A stretch of DNA of 43,363 nucleotides, from positions 1-43,363 of the forward strand of contig JAJFKU010000007.1 of assembly GCA_021773035.1 (NCBI GenBank), given 5' to 3'. Below the pieces are notes generated by a model. The model had not been told where the DNA came from, made no database searches, and worked only from the letters and a program-made list of their open reading frames with translations. A program made the position numbers and the translations under genes. Every line of letters starts with the position of its first letter. Position 1 is the first letter of the stretch. Of this stretch, positions 25,725-33,694 are shown piece after piece. Source of the stretch: Woeseiaceae bacterium. GTDB lineage: Bacteria; Pseudomonadota; Gammaproteobacteria; Steroidobacterales; Woeseiaceae.

Positions 25725-27101
25725 TTGAACGGAATAGCAACGAAACTCGCCACGGTAATAGGCGCGCAAAGCGTACTCGATTCGAGTGCCGTGGCGGAGC
25801 GCGCGACGAGTTACTGGAATAGTTCACCGATGCAGGCGGCGGCGTTGGCGATGCCTTCGACGACCGCGGAGATCGCAGAGATTCTGCAGACCTGTGACGC
25901 ATCCGGGCAGTCGGTCATCACGCATGGCGGTTTGACCAACTGCGTGTCGGCCGTTGAACCTGCTGGCGACGACCTGGTTCTATCGACCGAAAAAATGCGT
26001 GGCATTATCGAGATCGACAAAATCGGTGGCACCGCAGTCGTAGAAGCCGGTGCAATTTTGCAAAACGTACAGGAAGCCGTTGCCGAGGAAGGGTTTCGGT
26101 TCCCTCTGGATCTCGGCGCGCGGGGTAGTTGTACGATCGGCGGTAACATTGCGACAAACGCCGGGGGTATCAACGTGTTGCGCTATGGGATGGCCAGGAG
26201 CCTGGTGCTCGGTCTCGAGGCGGTGCTGGCAGACGGCACGGTCGTGTCTTCAATGAATCGTATGCTTAAAAACAACGCCGGCTACGACACGAAGCAGCTT
26301 TTCATTGGCACAGAGGGGTCGCTTGGTATCGTCTCCCGTGCCGTGCTGCGTCTGTTTCCACAGCCGGCCAGCCGCCAGAATGCGCTGGTCGCGATGCGCG
26401 GTTTTGACGATGTTATCGAGTTTTTGGGGCTGGTCCGCCAGCAGCTCGCAGGCTCGCTGAGTGCTTTCGAGGTGATGTGGGGCGACTACTATCATGCGGT
26501 GACCGCGGATGGCGGCCTGCGAGCACCGCTCGCCCGCGATCACGCCTATTACGTTGTATTTCAGGCCGAAGGCAGCGACCCGGTCGCCGACGATGAGCGC
26601 TTCGAGCAGGTGCTTGGTATGGCGCTCGATGGCGGTGTTATCGCCGACGCCGTGATACCGAAGTCGGAAGCGGAGGTGCGTGACATCTGGCGCGTGCGTG
26701 AGGATTTCGATGCAGTCCTTGAGCCGGCCCCCTGCTACCTGTACGACGTCAGCTTGCCAATCCGGGACATGGAAGCGTATGTCGCCGACGTTAAGCGGCG
26801 TGTGTCGAGCCGCTGGCAGAATGGCCGCTGTTTTACGCTGGGACATATGGCAGACGGTAATCTGCATTTCTTCGTGTCACCGTGCGAAACGGGTGATCAC
26901 CATCAAAGTGCGAACGAGTGTGTCTATGAGCCGCTGCGTCCGCTCGGAGGCTCGGTGTCTGCGGAGCACGGTATCGGTACGGAAAAGCTATGTTGGTTGC
27001 CGCACAGTCGCAGCGTGGCGGACATCGAGCTGATGCGGACGCTAAAGCGCAGCCTGGATCCCAACAACATCCTGAATCCTGGCCGGGTGTTCGGGGTCTG
27101 A
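25725..27101 (+). CDS. FAD-linked oxidase (GlcD / D-2-hydroxyacid dehydrogenase type)
   Basis: 458 aa from a TTG at 25725, preceded by GGAG. The FAD_binding_4 (PCMH) domain covers about 40-215, with VITHGGLTN, GSCTIGGNIATNAGG and FIGTEGSLGIV. The FAD-oxidase C-terminal domain includes GHMADGNLHFFV (about 372-383), SAEHGIG and a LDPNNILNPGRVF end. These place it in the GlcD/D-lactate/D-2-hydroxyglutarate dehydrogenase group. The stop codon and preceding Val codon belong to the left terminal repeat of the palindromic element at 27096, so its last residues may have changed on insertion. Its divergent position next to dgcNA suggests oxidation of a D-glutamate-derived 2-hydroxy acid; that is inference. 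Confidence 0.88.
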   Translation: MNGIATKLATVIGAQSVLDSSAVAERATSYWNSSPMQAAALAMPSTTAEIAEILQTCDASGQSVITHGGLTNCVSAVEPAGDDLVLSTEKMRGIIEIDKIGGTAVVEAGAILQNVQEAVAEEGFRFPLDLGARGSCTIGGNIATNAGGINVLRYGMARSLVLGLEAVLADGTVVSSMNRMLKNNAGYDTKQLFIGTEGSLGIVSRAVLRLFPQPASRQNALVAMRGFDDVIEFLGLVRQQLAGSLSAFEVMWGDYYHAVTADGGLRAPLARDHAYYVVFQAEGSDPVADDERFEQVLGMALDGGVIADAVIPKSEAEVRDIWRVREDFDAVLEPAPCYLYDVSLPIRDMEAYVADVKRRVSSRWQNGRCFTLGHMADGNLHFFVSPCETGDHHQSANECVYEPLRPLGGSVSAEHGIGTEKLCWLPHSRSVADIELMRTLKRSLDPNNILNPGRVFGV

Positions 27102-27134
27102 CCTGACTTCGACGCACTGGGATTTGCGCAGGGT

Positions 27135-27209
27135 CATCGATCTGGAGAGGTATACCGGAATGGCTCCCTGCGGTCCGCTTTATTTCCGGTATACCTCTCC
27201 AGATCGATG
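27135..27209. repeat. Hairpin 1 of the palindromic element
   Basis: 26-bp perfect inverted repeat (CATCGATCTGGAGAGGTATA and six further bases) with a 23-base loop at 27161-27183. The loop is the exact reverse complement of the loop of hairpin 2. Confidence 0.85.
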
Positions 27210-27286
27210 CCTTGAGACAGTTGCCGGTACGTCCGGGTCAGAGCAGATACGAAGTGCTGACCGGACGACTACGTTAAGTGTTGTAA

Positions 27287-27370
27287 GCGGGCGGGTGAGA
27301 GAGTGTTTACAGGAAATAAAGCGGACCGCAGGGAGCCATTCCTTGTAAATACTCTGTCGCCCGTCCGCCT
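27287..27370. repeat. Hairpin 2 of the palindromic element
   Basis: Imperfect inverted repeat: AGAGTGTTTACAGGAA pairs with TTCCTTGTAAATACTCT, and an outer GCGGGCGGG pairs with CCCGTCCGC. The loop is at 27316-27338. The stem sequence differs from hairpin 1 but is still self-complementary. Confidence 0.7.
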
Positions 27371-27477
27371 GCGCCGATTACCGTTCGCCGAAGTCAGGTC
27401 AGACACAGCTGTCGCGAGGCTACGATTGCTTACGCTTAAGTAAGTGCCATTCGGGTCAGACCCTTGTCCGCGCGTGA

Positions 27478-28698
27478 TTAAGGTAGAAAGATCGTTGCCG
27501 GGTGTTCCAGCATTTCCTTGATACGTTGAATCATCGCTGCTGCATCGTAGCCATCGACGAAGCGATGGTCGAACGATGACGACAGATTCATCATCAGCCG
27601 CACCGCGATCTGACCGTTAACCACCATGGGACGTTCGACGGCACGGTTTACGCCAATGATGCCAACCTCCGGCAGGTTGATGACGGGAGTCGATGCGATA
27701 CCACCGAGTTTTCCAAGGCTCGTGATGGTGATGGTCGACCCGGACAGTTCGTTTTTCTTCGCACTATTGTCGCGGGCGGCTTCCGTTACGCGGCGAATGC
27801 TGTTCGCGAGGCCGTCGATATCCAGAATCTCAGCGTGTTTGACAACCGGCACCTTAAGGCCATCGGGAGTTTGTGTCGCGACGCCGAGGTGTACGGCTTC
27901 GTGCTGCAACAACACATTGCGCTCTTTGTCGTAGGTTGAATTGCACTGTGGAAACTCTCTCAAGGCACGCATCAACGCGAGGCCCAGGAAAGGCAGCAAC
28001 GTCAATCGGTCGGAGCCACCGCCTCTACGGCAGTTCAAGTGTTTTCGCAATGCCTCAAGTTCGGTGATGTCGATTTCCTCGACGTAGGCAAAGTGCGGGA
28101 TTTCCTGTTTTGCCCGGCTCATGCGTTCGGCAATGATGCGGCGCAGGCCGATAACCTTGATTTCCTTGACGGCGGTAGACGGCGTCACGACCTGTGCAGC
28201 TGCTACACCGCTGGCCTGAGTTTGCAGATAGTTGTCGAAATCCCTGCGCTGAATCCGCCCGCCCGCGCCGGTGCCCGGAACGAGGTTCAGATCGATGCCG
28301 GCCTCTTTCGCCCGGCGTCGGATAGCCGGAGAGGTCATAACGCGTGCACGCGTCTCGCCCGCGGTTTTCGACGCGGCTTTAACCCCGGATGTCGGCTTTG
28401 CTTGCGCTTCCGGGACAGGCGGCGCAGCGGCTGACGGTTCTGGAGTCGTCGTTGCACGGTCGGTTTCGAAGACGACCAGCGCGGCACCGACGGCTACGAT
28501 GTCTCCCGGCTCGCCGGCAAGTTTTACGACGGTACCGCTGACCGGAGAGGCGAGTTCAACGGCGGCCTTGTCCGTCATCATGGTGCCGACAACCGCTTCT
28601 TCATCGACGAATTCACCGACTTTGATGAACCACTCGCCGATTTCAGATTCGACCGTGCCTTCGCCGAGATCCGGCAGTTTGAAAATGTGTTCGCTCAT
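27478..28698 (-). CDS. bkdB: Dihydrolipoamide acyltransferase (E2) of branched-chain 2-oxo acid dehydrogenase
   Basis: 406 aa from the ATG at 28698 (MSEHIFKLPDLGEG), with GGAGG just upstream; the frame is open to 28761. One lipoyl domain (about 1-80) has the lipoylated Lys44 in MTDKAAVE. An Ala/Pro linker leads to a peripheral-subunit-binding domain (about 120-158) with SPAIRRRAKEAGIDL. The catalytic 2-oxoacid dehydrogenase domain ends with FDHRFVDGYDAA (HxxxDG). A single lipoyl domain and the neighbouring leucine dehydrogenase and E1 genes support a BKD rather than a pyruvate complex. It moves acyl groups from E1 to CoA. It overlaps the E1 beta stop by four bases (ATGA). No E3 gene is present here. 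Confidence 0.93.
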   Translation of the reverse strand: MSEHIFKLPDLGEGTVESEIGEWFIKVGEFVDEEAVVGTMMTDKAAVELASPVSGTVVKLAGEPGDIVAVGAALVVFETDRATTTPEPSAAAPPVPEAQAKPTSGVKAASKTAGETRARVMTSPAIRRRAKEAGIDLNLVPGTGAGGRIQRRDFDNYLQTQASGVAAAQVVTPSTAVKEIKVIGLRRIIAERMSRAKQEIPHFAYVEEIDITELEALRKHLNCRRGGGSDRLTLLPFLGLALMRALREFPQCNSTYDKERNVLLQHEAVHLGVATQTPDGLKVPVVKHAEILDIDGLANSIRRVTEAARDNSAKKNELSGSTITITSLGKLGGIASTPVINLPEVGIIGVNRAVERPMVVNGQIAVRLMMNLSSSFDHRFVDGYDAAAMIQRIKEMLEHPATIFLP

Positions 28699-29711
28699 CC
28701 CGCCTCCATTACTCTGCGTATGCCAGCCGACATCCGTTTCAGTCCCGGGAAATACTGCCATTCAAACGCGTGCGGGTAAGGGGTGTCCCAGCCCGCGACC
28801 CGGCCGATAGGTACTTCAAGACTGTAAAAGCACTCCTTTTGCACGGTTGCGGCCAACTCGGCACCGTAGCCGCCGAATCGTGTCGCTTCGTGGGCGACCA
28901 GGCAACGACCGGTTTTGTTCACCGAGTCGGCCAGTGTTGCAACATCGAGCGGCGCCATCGTGCGGACATCGATGACTTCGGCATCAACGCCGGTCTCCGC
29001 AGCCGCGGCAATCGCGATATGGACCAGCGTTCCGTAGGTGACGATGGTCAGTTCCTCGCCGGGCCGGGCGACGTCTGCCTTGCCAAGCGGGACCGTATAG
29101 TGTCCCTCGGGCACCTCGCCCTTGGGATGGGAGTTCCACGATACCGCGGGTTTTTCGGGGTCGCCGTCGAAGGGGCCGTTGTAAATTCGTTTCGGCTCGA
29201 AGAATACGACCGGGTCATTGGACTCGATGGCGCTGATCAACAGCCCCTTCGCGTCGTAGGGATTTGATGGCATGACCGTTTTGATGCCGGTGACGTGCGT
29301 AAAAATACCCTCCGGCGACTGCGAGTGTGTTTGTCCTCCGCGGATACCGCCTCCACACGGGGTACGAATAGTCACCGGCGAAAAGAACTCTCCGCAGGAG
29401 CGATAGCGCAGTCGTGCAAGCTCGCTGACGATCTGGTCGAACCCGGGATAGATATAGTCCGCGAACTGAATCTCGGCCACGGGCCGCAGGCCGTTCACGC
29501 CCATACCGATCGCCGCGCCGATAATGCCACCCTCGGAAATCGGCGCATCGATAACACGGTGTTCGCCGTATTTACGCTGCAGCCCGTCGGTGCAGCGGAA
29601 GACACCGCCGAAGTAACCGACGTCTTCTCCCAGTACGATGACGCTCGGGTCCCTGTCCATGACAATGTCATGGGCGGAGCGAATGGCTTCGATCATGTTC
29701 ATCCGCGCCAT
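28695..29711 (-). CDS. bkdA2: Branched-chain 2-oxo acid dehydrogenase E1 beta subunit
   Basis: 338 aa, full length for E1 beta. The transketolase-type pyrimidine-binding domain (about 4-180) contains VLGEDVGYFGGVFR and GLRPVAEIQFADYIYPGFDQI. The C-terminal transketolase domain has EVIDVRTMAPLD and VAHEATRFGGYGAE. It pairs with E1 alpha to decarboxylate 2-oxo acids from Leu, Ile and Val using thiamine diphosphate. Its ATG shares one base with the E1 alpha stop (TAATG), and its own stop overlaps the E2 start, so the three subunits are translationally coupled. Confidence 0.93.
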   Translation of the reverse strand: MARMNMIEAIRSAHDIVMDRDPSVIVLGEDVGYFGGVFRCTDGLQRKYGEHRVIDAPISEGGIIGAAIGMGVNGLRPVAEIQFADYIYPGFDQIVSELARLRYRSCGEFFSPVTIRTPCGGGIRGGQTHSQSPEGIFTHVTGIKTVMPSNPYDAKGLLISAIESNDPVVFFEPKRIYNGPFDGDPEKPAVSWNSHPKGEVPEGHYTVPLGKADVARPGEELTIVTYGTLVHIAIAAAAETGVDAEVIDVRTMAPLDVATLADSVNKTGRCLVAHEATRFGGYGAELAATVQKECFYSLEVPIGRVAGWDTPYPHAFEWQYFPGLKRMSAGIRRVMEAG

Positions 29712-30949
29712 TATTCGCCCCTCTCGACTTCGAGCATGCGACGACGTTGTGACTCCAGATTGTGTGGCGTCTCGTCAAACACATCGTCGAACATCGTGCC
29801 GGGGTCCAGCCATGGGCCCTCAGTCATCGTGCCGTACTTCTGGGCTTCCTTCCACGCTGCGGTCACTTCGGTGCGCAGCTCGTCGATGAGACTTTCATGC
29901 TTCGCCTCCGACCAGTGTCCTTCGGCGATCATGTGCTGCTTCAGACGTTCTACCGGGTCGCCGAGAGGAAACGATTCCCACTCGTCTTTCGGTCGGTACT
30001 TGGTCGGGTCGTCGCTGGTCGAGTGGGCGCCACCCCGATAGGTGACAAGCTCGATAAGCGTTGGTCCACCGCCGCGGCGGGCGCGGTCGGCCGCCCACAA
30101 TGTCGCTGAGTAGACGGCGAGAAAATCGTTGCCGTCAACGCGGATACCCGGGATGCCGAGGCCGAGGCCTCGAGCAGCGAATGCCCGTCGCTGCCCGGCC
30201 GCTGTGCCCTGGAACGTGGAAATGGCCCATTGGTTGTTGACCACGTTGAGGATCACCGGCGCCTGATAGACGGCGGCAAACGTCAGTGCATGATAGAAAT
30301 CGGCCTCTGCCGTAGTGCCGTCGCCAACCCAGGATGCGGCGATATGATCTTCGCCCTTGATGGCCGACGCCATTGCCCAGCCGACGGCATGCGGGTACTG
30401 CGTGCCCAGATTGCCGGATACGGAAAAGACATTGCCGCTTTTGCTGTGATACATGATGGGCAGTTGCCGGCCCTGGCACATATCTCTCGTATTCGACAGG
30501 CACTGGCACATCATGTCGACCAGCGTAACGCCGCGATACATAAAGAGGCCTTGGTTGCGATACGAGGGGAAGCACATGTCTCCCGGGCGCAAGGCCATGC
30601 CTTGCGCGATGGAGACGGCCTCTTCACCGGTCGCCTGCATGTAAAAGGAGATTCGGCCCTGGCGCTGGATTTGCCACATGCGCTCGTCGAAGACGCGGTT
30701 TAGCAGCATCCAACGCAATCCGACCTGCAATTGAGTTGCGTCGAAACCGGGATCCCACTGACCCTTGGCCGAGTGATCGTCGTCCAGTACCCGAACGAGC
30801 CCGCGACTCAGGTGTTCAATATCGCGCGCGCGCGCGTCCAGCGCTGGTTTGTCTACGCTGCCAGCGGGCGACAGATCCAGATAGCTGAAGTCCGGCGTTT
30901 CGCCGGGCCGCGCTGTGGGTCTCGGAATATGCAATCTCGATTTCGTCAT
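29711..30949 (-). CDS. bkdA1: Branched-chain 2-oxo acid dehydrogenase E1 alpha subunit
   Basis: 412 aa from the ATG at 30949 (MTKSRLHIPRPTARPG), with AGGAAAGG six bases upstream; the open frame reaches 30982. The thiamine-diphosphate motif runs from WVGDGTTAEADF to ILNVVNNQWAIS (GDG then NN). The N-terminal extension and GATGEEA-like QATGEEAVSIAQG stretch fit the alpha subunit of BKD complexes. YRGGAHSTSDDPTKYR is the phosphorylation-loop region known in animal homologues. It is 16 bases after leucine dehydrogenase, so the keto acids that enzyme makes pass straight to this complex. Confidence 0.93.
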   Translation of the reverse strand: MTKSRLHIPRPTARPGETPDFSYLDLSPAGSVDKPALDARARDIEHLSRGLVRVLDDDHSAKGQWDPGFDATQLQVGLRWMLLNRVFDERMWQIQRQGRISFYMQATGEEAVSIAQGMALRPGDMCFPSYRNQGLFMYRGVTLVDMMCQCLSNTRDMCQGRQLPIMYHSKSGNVFSVSGNLGTQYPHAVGWAMASAIKGEDHIAASWVGDGTTAEADFYHALTFAAVYQAPVILNVVNNQWAISTFQGTAAGQRRAFAARGLGLGIPGIRVDGNDFLAVYSATLWAADRARRGGGPTLIELVTYRGGAHSTSDDPTKYRPKDEWESFPLGDPVERLKQHMIAEGHWSEAKHESLIDELRTEVTAAWKEAQKYGTMTEGPWLDPGTMFDDVFDETPHNLESQRRRMLEVERGE

Positions 30950-30965
30950 GCTGTGCCTTTCCTGC

Positions 30966-32015
30966 TCATTTGCCGACTGCAATCAGGCGGCGGGCCAGTT
31001 CGTCGGCGAGTTCGTTGGTCGGTCGGCCGGTTTTGCTGGCCTCAGAGAATATGGCTTCCAGCCGTCGCGGTATTTTCTCAACGTCGCTTCGAACCTGATC
31101 TTCCGAACTGTTGCCAAAGTATTCATGGGAAACGCTGATTATGCCACCGGCGTTTATGACATAGTCGGGTGCATACAGGATATCGCGTTCGGCCAGTCGT
31201 GCGCCGTCCGCTTCGGTCGAAAGCTGATTGTTTGCCGCCCCGGCAATGACTTTCGCCCTGATCTGCGGAATCGTTGCTGTCGATAAAATATTGCCCAGCG
31301 CGCAAGGGGCGAGCACGTCGGCCTCCGCATACAGAATCTCGGCCGGGGTAACTACCTCGGCCGGTATCGCCGCGCACACGGCCATCAGATTCTCCCGGTT
31401 GACGTCGGCTATCATCAGCTTTGCGCCGGCGTCGTGCAACAGCTGACACAAATGCCCGCCTACATGACCGACGCCCTGGACGGCGACGGTCAAGCCCTCA
31501 CACGAGTTCCTGGCGAGGCGGGTGCGAATCGCAGCCTGGATGCCCAGAAAGACGCCGACGGCAGTCCAGGGGGAGGGGTCGCCGCCTGCATTGTCGCCGC
31601 TTTGCGGGAGACCGGAGACGAATTCGGTTTGCTGTTTTACATTGCGCATATCCTCGACGGAGATACCAACGTCCTCGGCGGTAATGTAGCGCCCCCCGAG
31701 GGAGGCGACTGCCCGGCCCAGGGCGGCAAACAGCTCGGCGGATTTGGGCGCATTGTCGTCGGCGAGAATGACCGCCTTGCCGCCGCCAAACGGGAGTTCG
31801 GCCACGGCATTTTTATAGGTCATGCCGCGTGACAGACGCAACGCGTCGGTCAGGGCGTCGGTTTCGCTGGTGTAGGTCCAGCGGCGACAGCCGCCGGCGC
31901 CGGGGCCGAGAACAGTGGAGTGCACGGCGATGATAGCGCGGAGGCCAGTTGCCGCATCATTAAAGAAATGCAGCGATTCGTGATCGTCGAATTCGGCGTG
32001 ATCGAAGACGCCCAT
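30966..32015 (-). CDS. ldh: Leucine dehydrogenase (Glu/Leu/Phe/Val dehydrogenase family)
   Basis: 349 aa. Catalytic lysines lie in RGMTYKNAVAELPFGGGKA (Lys68 and Lys80). The NAD-binding domain has VAVQGVGHVGGHLC (about 177-190). GPGAGGCRRW near 37-46 is typical of leucine dehydrogenase. The enzyme deaminates Leu, Ile and Val to 2-oxo acids with NAD. It is the first gene of a four-gene operon with the BKD complex. The 127-bp region upstream is AT-rich and carries a divergent Lrp-type regulator. Phenylalanine dehydrogenase is the main alternative, but the BKD genes argue for branched-chain substrates. Confidence 0.9.
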   Translation of the reverse strand: MGVFDHAEFDDHESLHFFNDAATGLRAIIAVHSTVLGPGAGGCRRWTYTSETDALTDALRLSRGMTYKNAVAELPFGGGKAVILADDNAPKSAELFAALGRAVASLGGRYITAEDVGISVEDMRNVKQQTEFVSGLPQSGDNAGGDPSPWTAVGVFLGIQAAIRTRLARNSCEGLTVAVQGVGHVGGHLCQLLHDAGAKLMIADVNRENLMAVCAAIPAEVVTPAEILYAEADVLAPCALGNILSTATIPQIRAKVIAGAANNQLSTEADGARLAERDILYAPDYVINAGGIISVSHEYFGNSSEDQVRSDVEKIPRRLEAIFSEASKTGRPTNELADELARRLIAVGK

Positions 32016-32110
32016 GCCTCTCCCCTAACAGTCCTGCATAGATTGACTAATATATCGCGAACTATCGTGATAATGCTTGCAAATCCTTTCGTCAAAGCCG
32101 AAAAACACGC

Positions 32111-32127
32111 ATAATCAAAGCGATTAT
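32111..32127. promoter_or_regulatory. Operator candidate between bkd operon and Lrp gene
   Basis: ATAATC and GATTAT form a 6-bp inverted repeat around AAAGC in an AT-rich 127-bp divergent region. The size and setting fit an Lrp-type site; binding is inference. Confidence 0.35.
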
Positions 32128-32142
32128 TGCTAAAAAAAGACC

Positions 32143-32616
32143 ATGTTTATGCATAGCGCATCACTCGATCAGACCGACCGCAAGATACTCGATCTGTTGC
32201 AGACCCATCCGGGCATCAACGCCACTGCGGTTGGCGAGCGAATAGGGCTGTCGCAATCGGCCTGCTGGCGGCGCATGCAGCGACTGCGGGAAGAAGGCGT
32301 TATCCGTGATCAACCGGTAATCCTGGACCGCGAAAAAGTCGGATTGACGACGATGGTCTTTGCGCATGTGAAGCTCACATCGCACGGTCGCAGCAATCTT
32401 TCGTCTTTCGCGGAAGCCGTAAAGGAGTATCCGGAAGTCATGGATTGCTACGTGGTGCTGGGTAACGTCGATTTTTTACTGCGTATCGTGGCGGAAGATA
32501 TCAAAGCCTACGAGCGTTTCTTTTTCGAAAAACTGTCGCAGTTACCGGGTATTCAGGAAGTCACGTCCAGTATCGTGCTGTCGGACATCAAGCACACAAC
32601 TGCGCTGCCCATCTAG
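32143..32616 (+). CDS. Lrp/AsnC-family regulator of the bkd operon
   Basis: 157 aa. The N-terminal winged helix has LDQTDRKILDLLQTHPGINA and LSQSACWRRMQRLREEGVI (recognition helix). The C-terminal RAM domain covers about 75-150, with PEVMDCYVVLGNVDFLLRI, the region where amino-acid effectors bind. It diverges from the leucine dehydrogenase/BKD operon, the same arrangement as BkdR in pseudomonads, which senses branched-chain amino acids. ATGs at 32143 and 32149 are both possible; neither has a strong ribosome site. It converges with the TauD-like gene, with ten bases between stops. Confidence 0.92.
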   Translation: MFMHSASLDQTDRKILDLLQTHPGINATAVGERIGLSQSACWRRMQRLREEGVIRDQPVILDREKVGLTTMVFAHVKLTSHGRSNLSSFAEAVKEYPEVMDCYVVLGNVDFLLRIVAEDIKAYERFFFEKLSQLPGIQEVTSSIVLSDIKHTTALPI

Positions 32617-32626
32617 CAGCGCGCGG

Positions 32627-33682
32627 CTACCACTTGCCGGGGAGATCGCCGACGCGTTCGAATGTTTCACCGAGCATTACGCCGAGTTCGCGCTTCTCCG
32701 AAGCCTGCAGGGTGATCCCGGGCCGCCCATGTGCCCAACGATAGTTACATACGATCGCGATATCTCCGACGCGCCAGTCGATCGGCACGCCGAAGCGATC
32801 ATAGATGTCGACGAACAACGCCTTTTCTTCCCGTGTCATCTCAGACAGGTCGCCAAAGGTGAGTTTTAACGGTCGCTGATCGTAGGGCAGGTGCATGACC
32901 TTCGGCCATGTGTCAAACCACATACCGTCATCGGCGATGCTGCTGTACAGCAGGTTTCTGTCCAGCGGTTCGAAGTACTCGAACGCCGAGACATAAAACC
33001 GGGTTTTCAACAGGCGCTGTGGTCCCCACTCGACCTCGAGCCCGCGCGATTCGGCAAACTTTAGCGCCGCTTCGGGGTCGTCCGTGAGCATCGATTTCTG
33101 CCAGTGGTTGTAAACGCCGATCTGTTCGCTGCCGTCAAATGCCTCGCGGTCGGTGAGATCGCGGTGGTAGCAGAGCCCGAGCTCTTTGAGTTTGCGGCCC
33201 AGATCGGTCGCCAGGATCGCGTCGGTTGCCTGCAGGTTATCGGAAACGAAGGTTGCACCCTTCATTCCTACCGCTGTTTTCGCCATGAAGCCAAGCATCG
33301 TCGTACTGGTGCCGACATAGGCCATTTCATGGTGATAATGCAGATGAGCCTGCAGCGGCGCGCCGACCTCATACACATTCGGTTCAAGTGTATCGCGTGG
33401 GTTTGCGCCTGCCTCGTAGCGCATTTCGTTTCGCATCACGAGTTTGGCGGCAAGCCGCATTTTCTGTACGTCCCTGAGCCCGGTGTTCACGAGGTAGACG
33501 AGGCCAACTCGCTGAAACGTACCGTTCATTCGTTCCGCGAGTTCGCTGCCGGGCGCGAGGTCAGCGTCATTCATCGAGAAGCCGGCGCAGTCGATCGTGA
33601 ACAGCGACGGATCCTGCGCCGGAGCGCCCTGCCACCAGCGCGGTTCGATATAGTCAGGCAGCGGAGCCATCGATGTGTTCAT
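32627..33682 (-). CDS. TauD/TfdA-like Fe(II)/2-oxoglutarate dioxygenase
   Basis: 351 aa. Probable iron ligands are His117 and Glu119 (HYHHEMAY, an HxE variant of HxD) and His318 (NYRWAHGRPGI), with Arg320 and nearby Arg residues for 2-oxoglutarate. The layout resembles the TauD/TfdA superfamily, which includes gamma-butyrobetaine and trimethyllysine hydroxylases. The ATG lacks a good ribosome site; the thioesterase gene ends 12 bases upstream, so coupling is likely. It is the last gene of a catabolic operon with BKACE and thioesterase. It may hydroxylate a substrate before oxidation and cleavage; no dehydrogenase for the next step is found here. Confidence 0.78.
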   Translation of the reverse strand: MNTSMAPLPDYIEPRWWQGAPAQDPSLFTIDCAGFSMNDADLAPGSELAERMNGTFQRVGLVYLVNTGLRDVQKMRLAAKLVMRNEMRYEAGANPRDTLEPNVYEVGAPLQAHLHYHHEMAYVGTSTTMLGFMAKTAVGMKGATFVSDNLQATDAILATDLGRKLKELGLCYHRDLTDREAFDGSEQIGVYNHWQKSMLTDDPEAALKFAESRGLEVEWGPQRLLKTRFYVSAFEYFEPLDRNLLYSSIADDGMWFDTWPKVMHLPYDQRPLKLTFGDLSEMTREEKALFVDIYDRFGVPIDWRVGDIAIVCNYRWAHGRPGITLQASEKRELGVMLGETFERVGDLPGKW

Positions 33683-33694
33683 GTCAGAGTCTTG

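Larger units (their letters stand above)
27096..27404. repeat. Concentric palindromic element with 16-bp terminal inverted repeats
   Basis: GTCTGACCTGACTTCG at 27096-27111 is matched in inverse at 27389-27404. Inside are a 26-bp perfect inverted repeat (27135-27160 and 27184-27209), a central hairpin (27230-27241 with 27257-27267) and a second hairpin (about 27287-27370). The apical 31 bp of the two large hairpins (27157-27187 and 27312-27342) are identical in opposite orientation. All nested pairs share a centre near 27250. No transposase or credible protein is encoded; the 75-codon frame at 27124 only reads through the hairpins. It looks like a non-autonomous mobile or BIME-like element, or a structured RNA. 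Confidence 0.75.

Noticed and set aside
27124..27348. A 74-codon plus-strand frame in the palindromic element
   Set aside because: It reads through both hairpins and its sequence is explained by the inverted repeats; no ribosome site.
27096..27404. CRISPR array or integron attC sites as an explanation of the palindromes
   Set aside because: Only two core copies, inverted rather than direct, with no spacers; no attC R' and R'' consensus or integrase is seen.
32111..32127. Intrinsic terminator between the divergent bkd and Lrp genes
   Set aside because: The stem is short and AT-rich and the region lies between divergent starts, so an operator is more likely.
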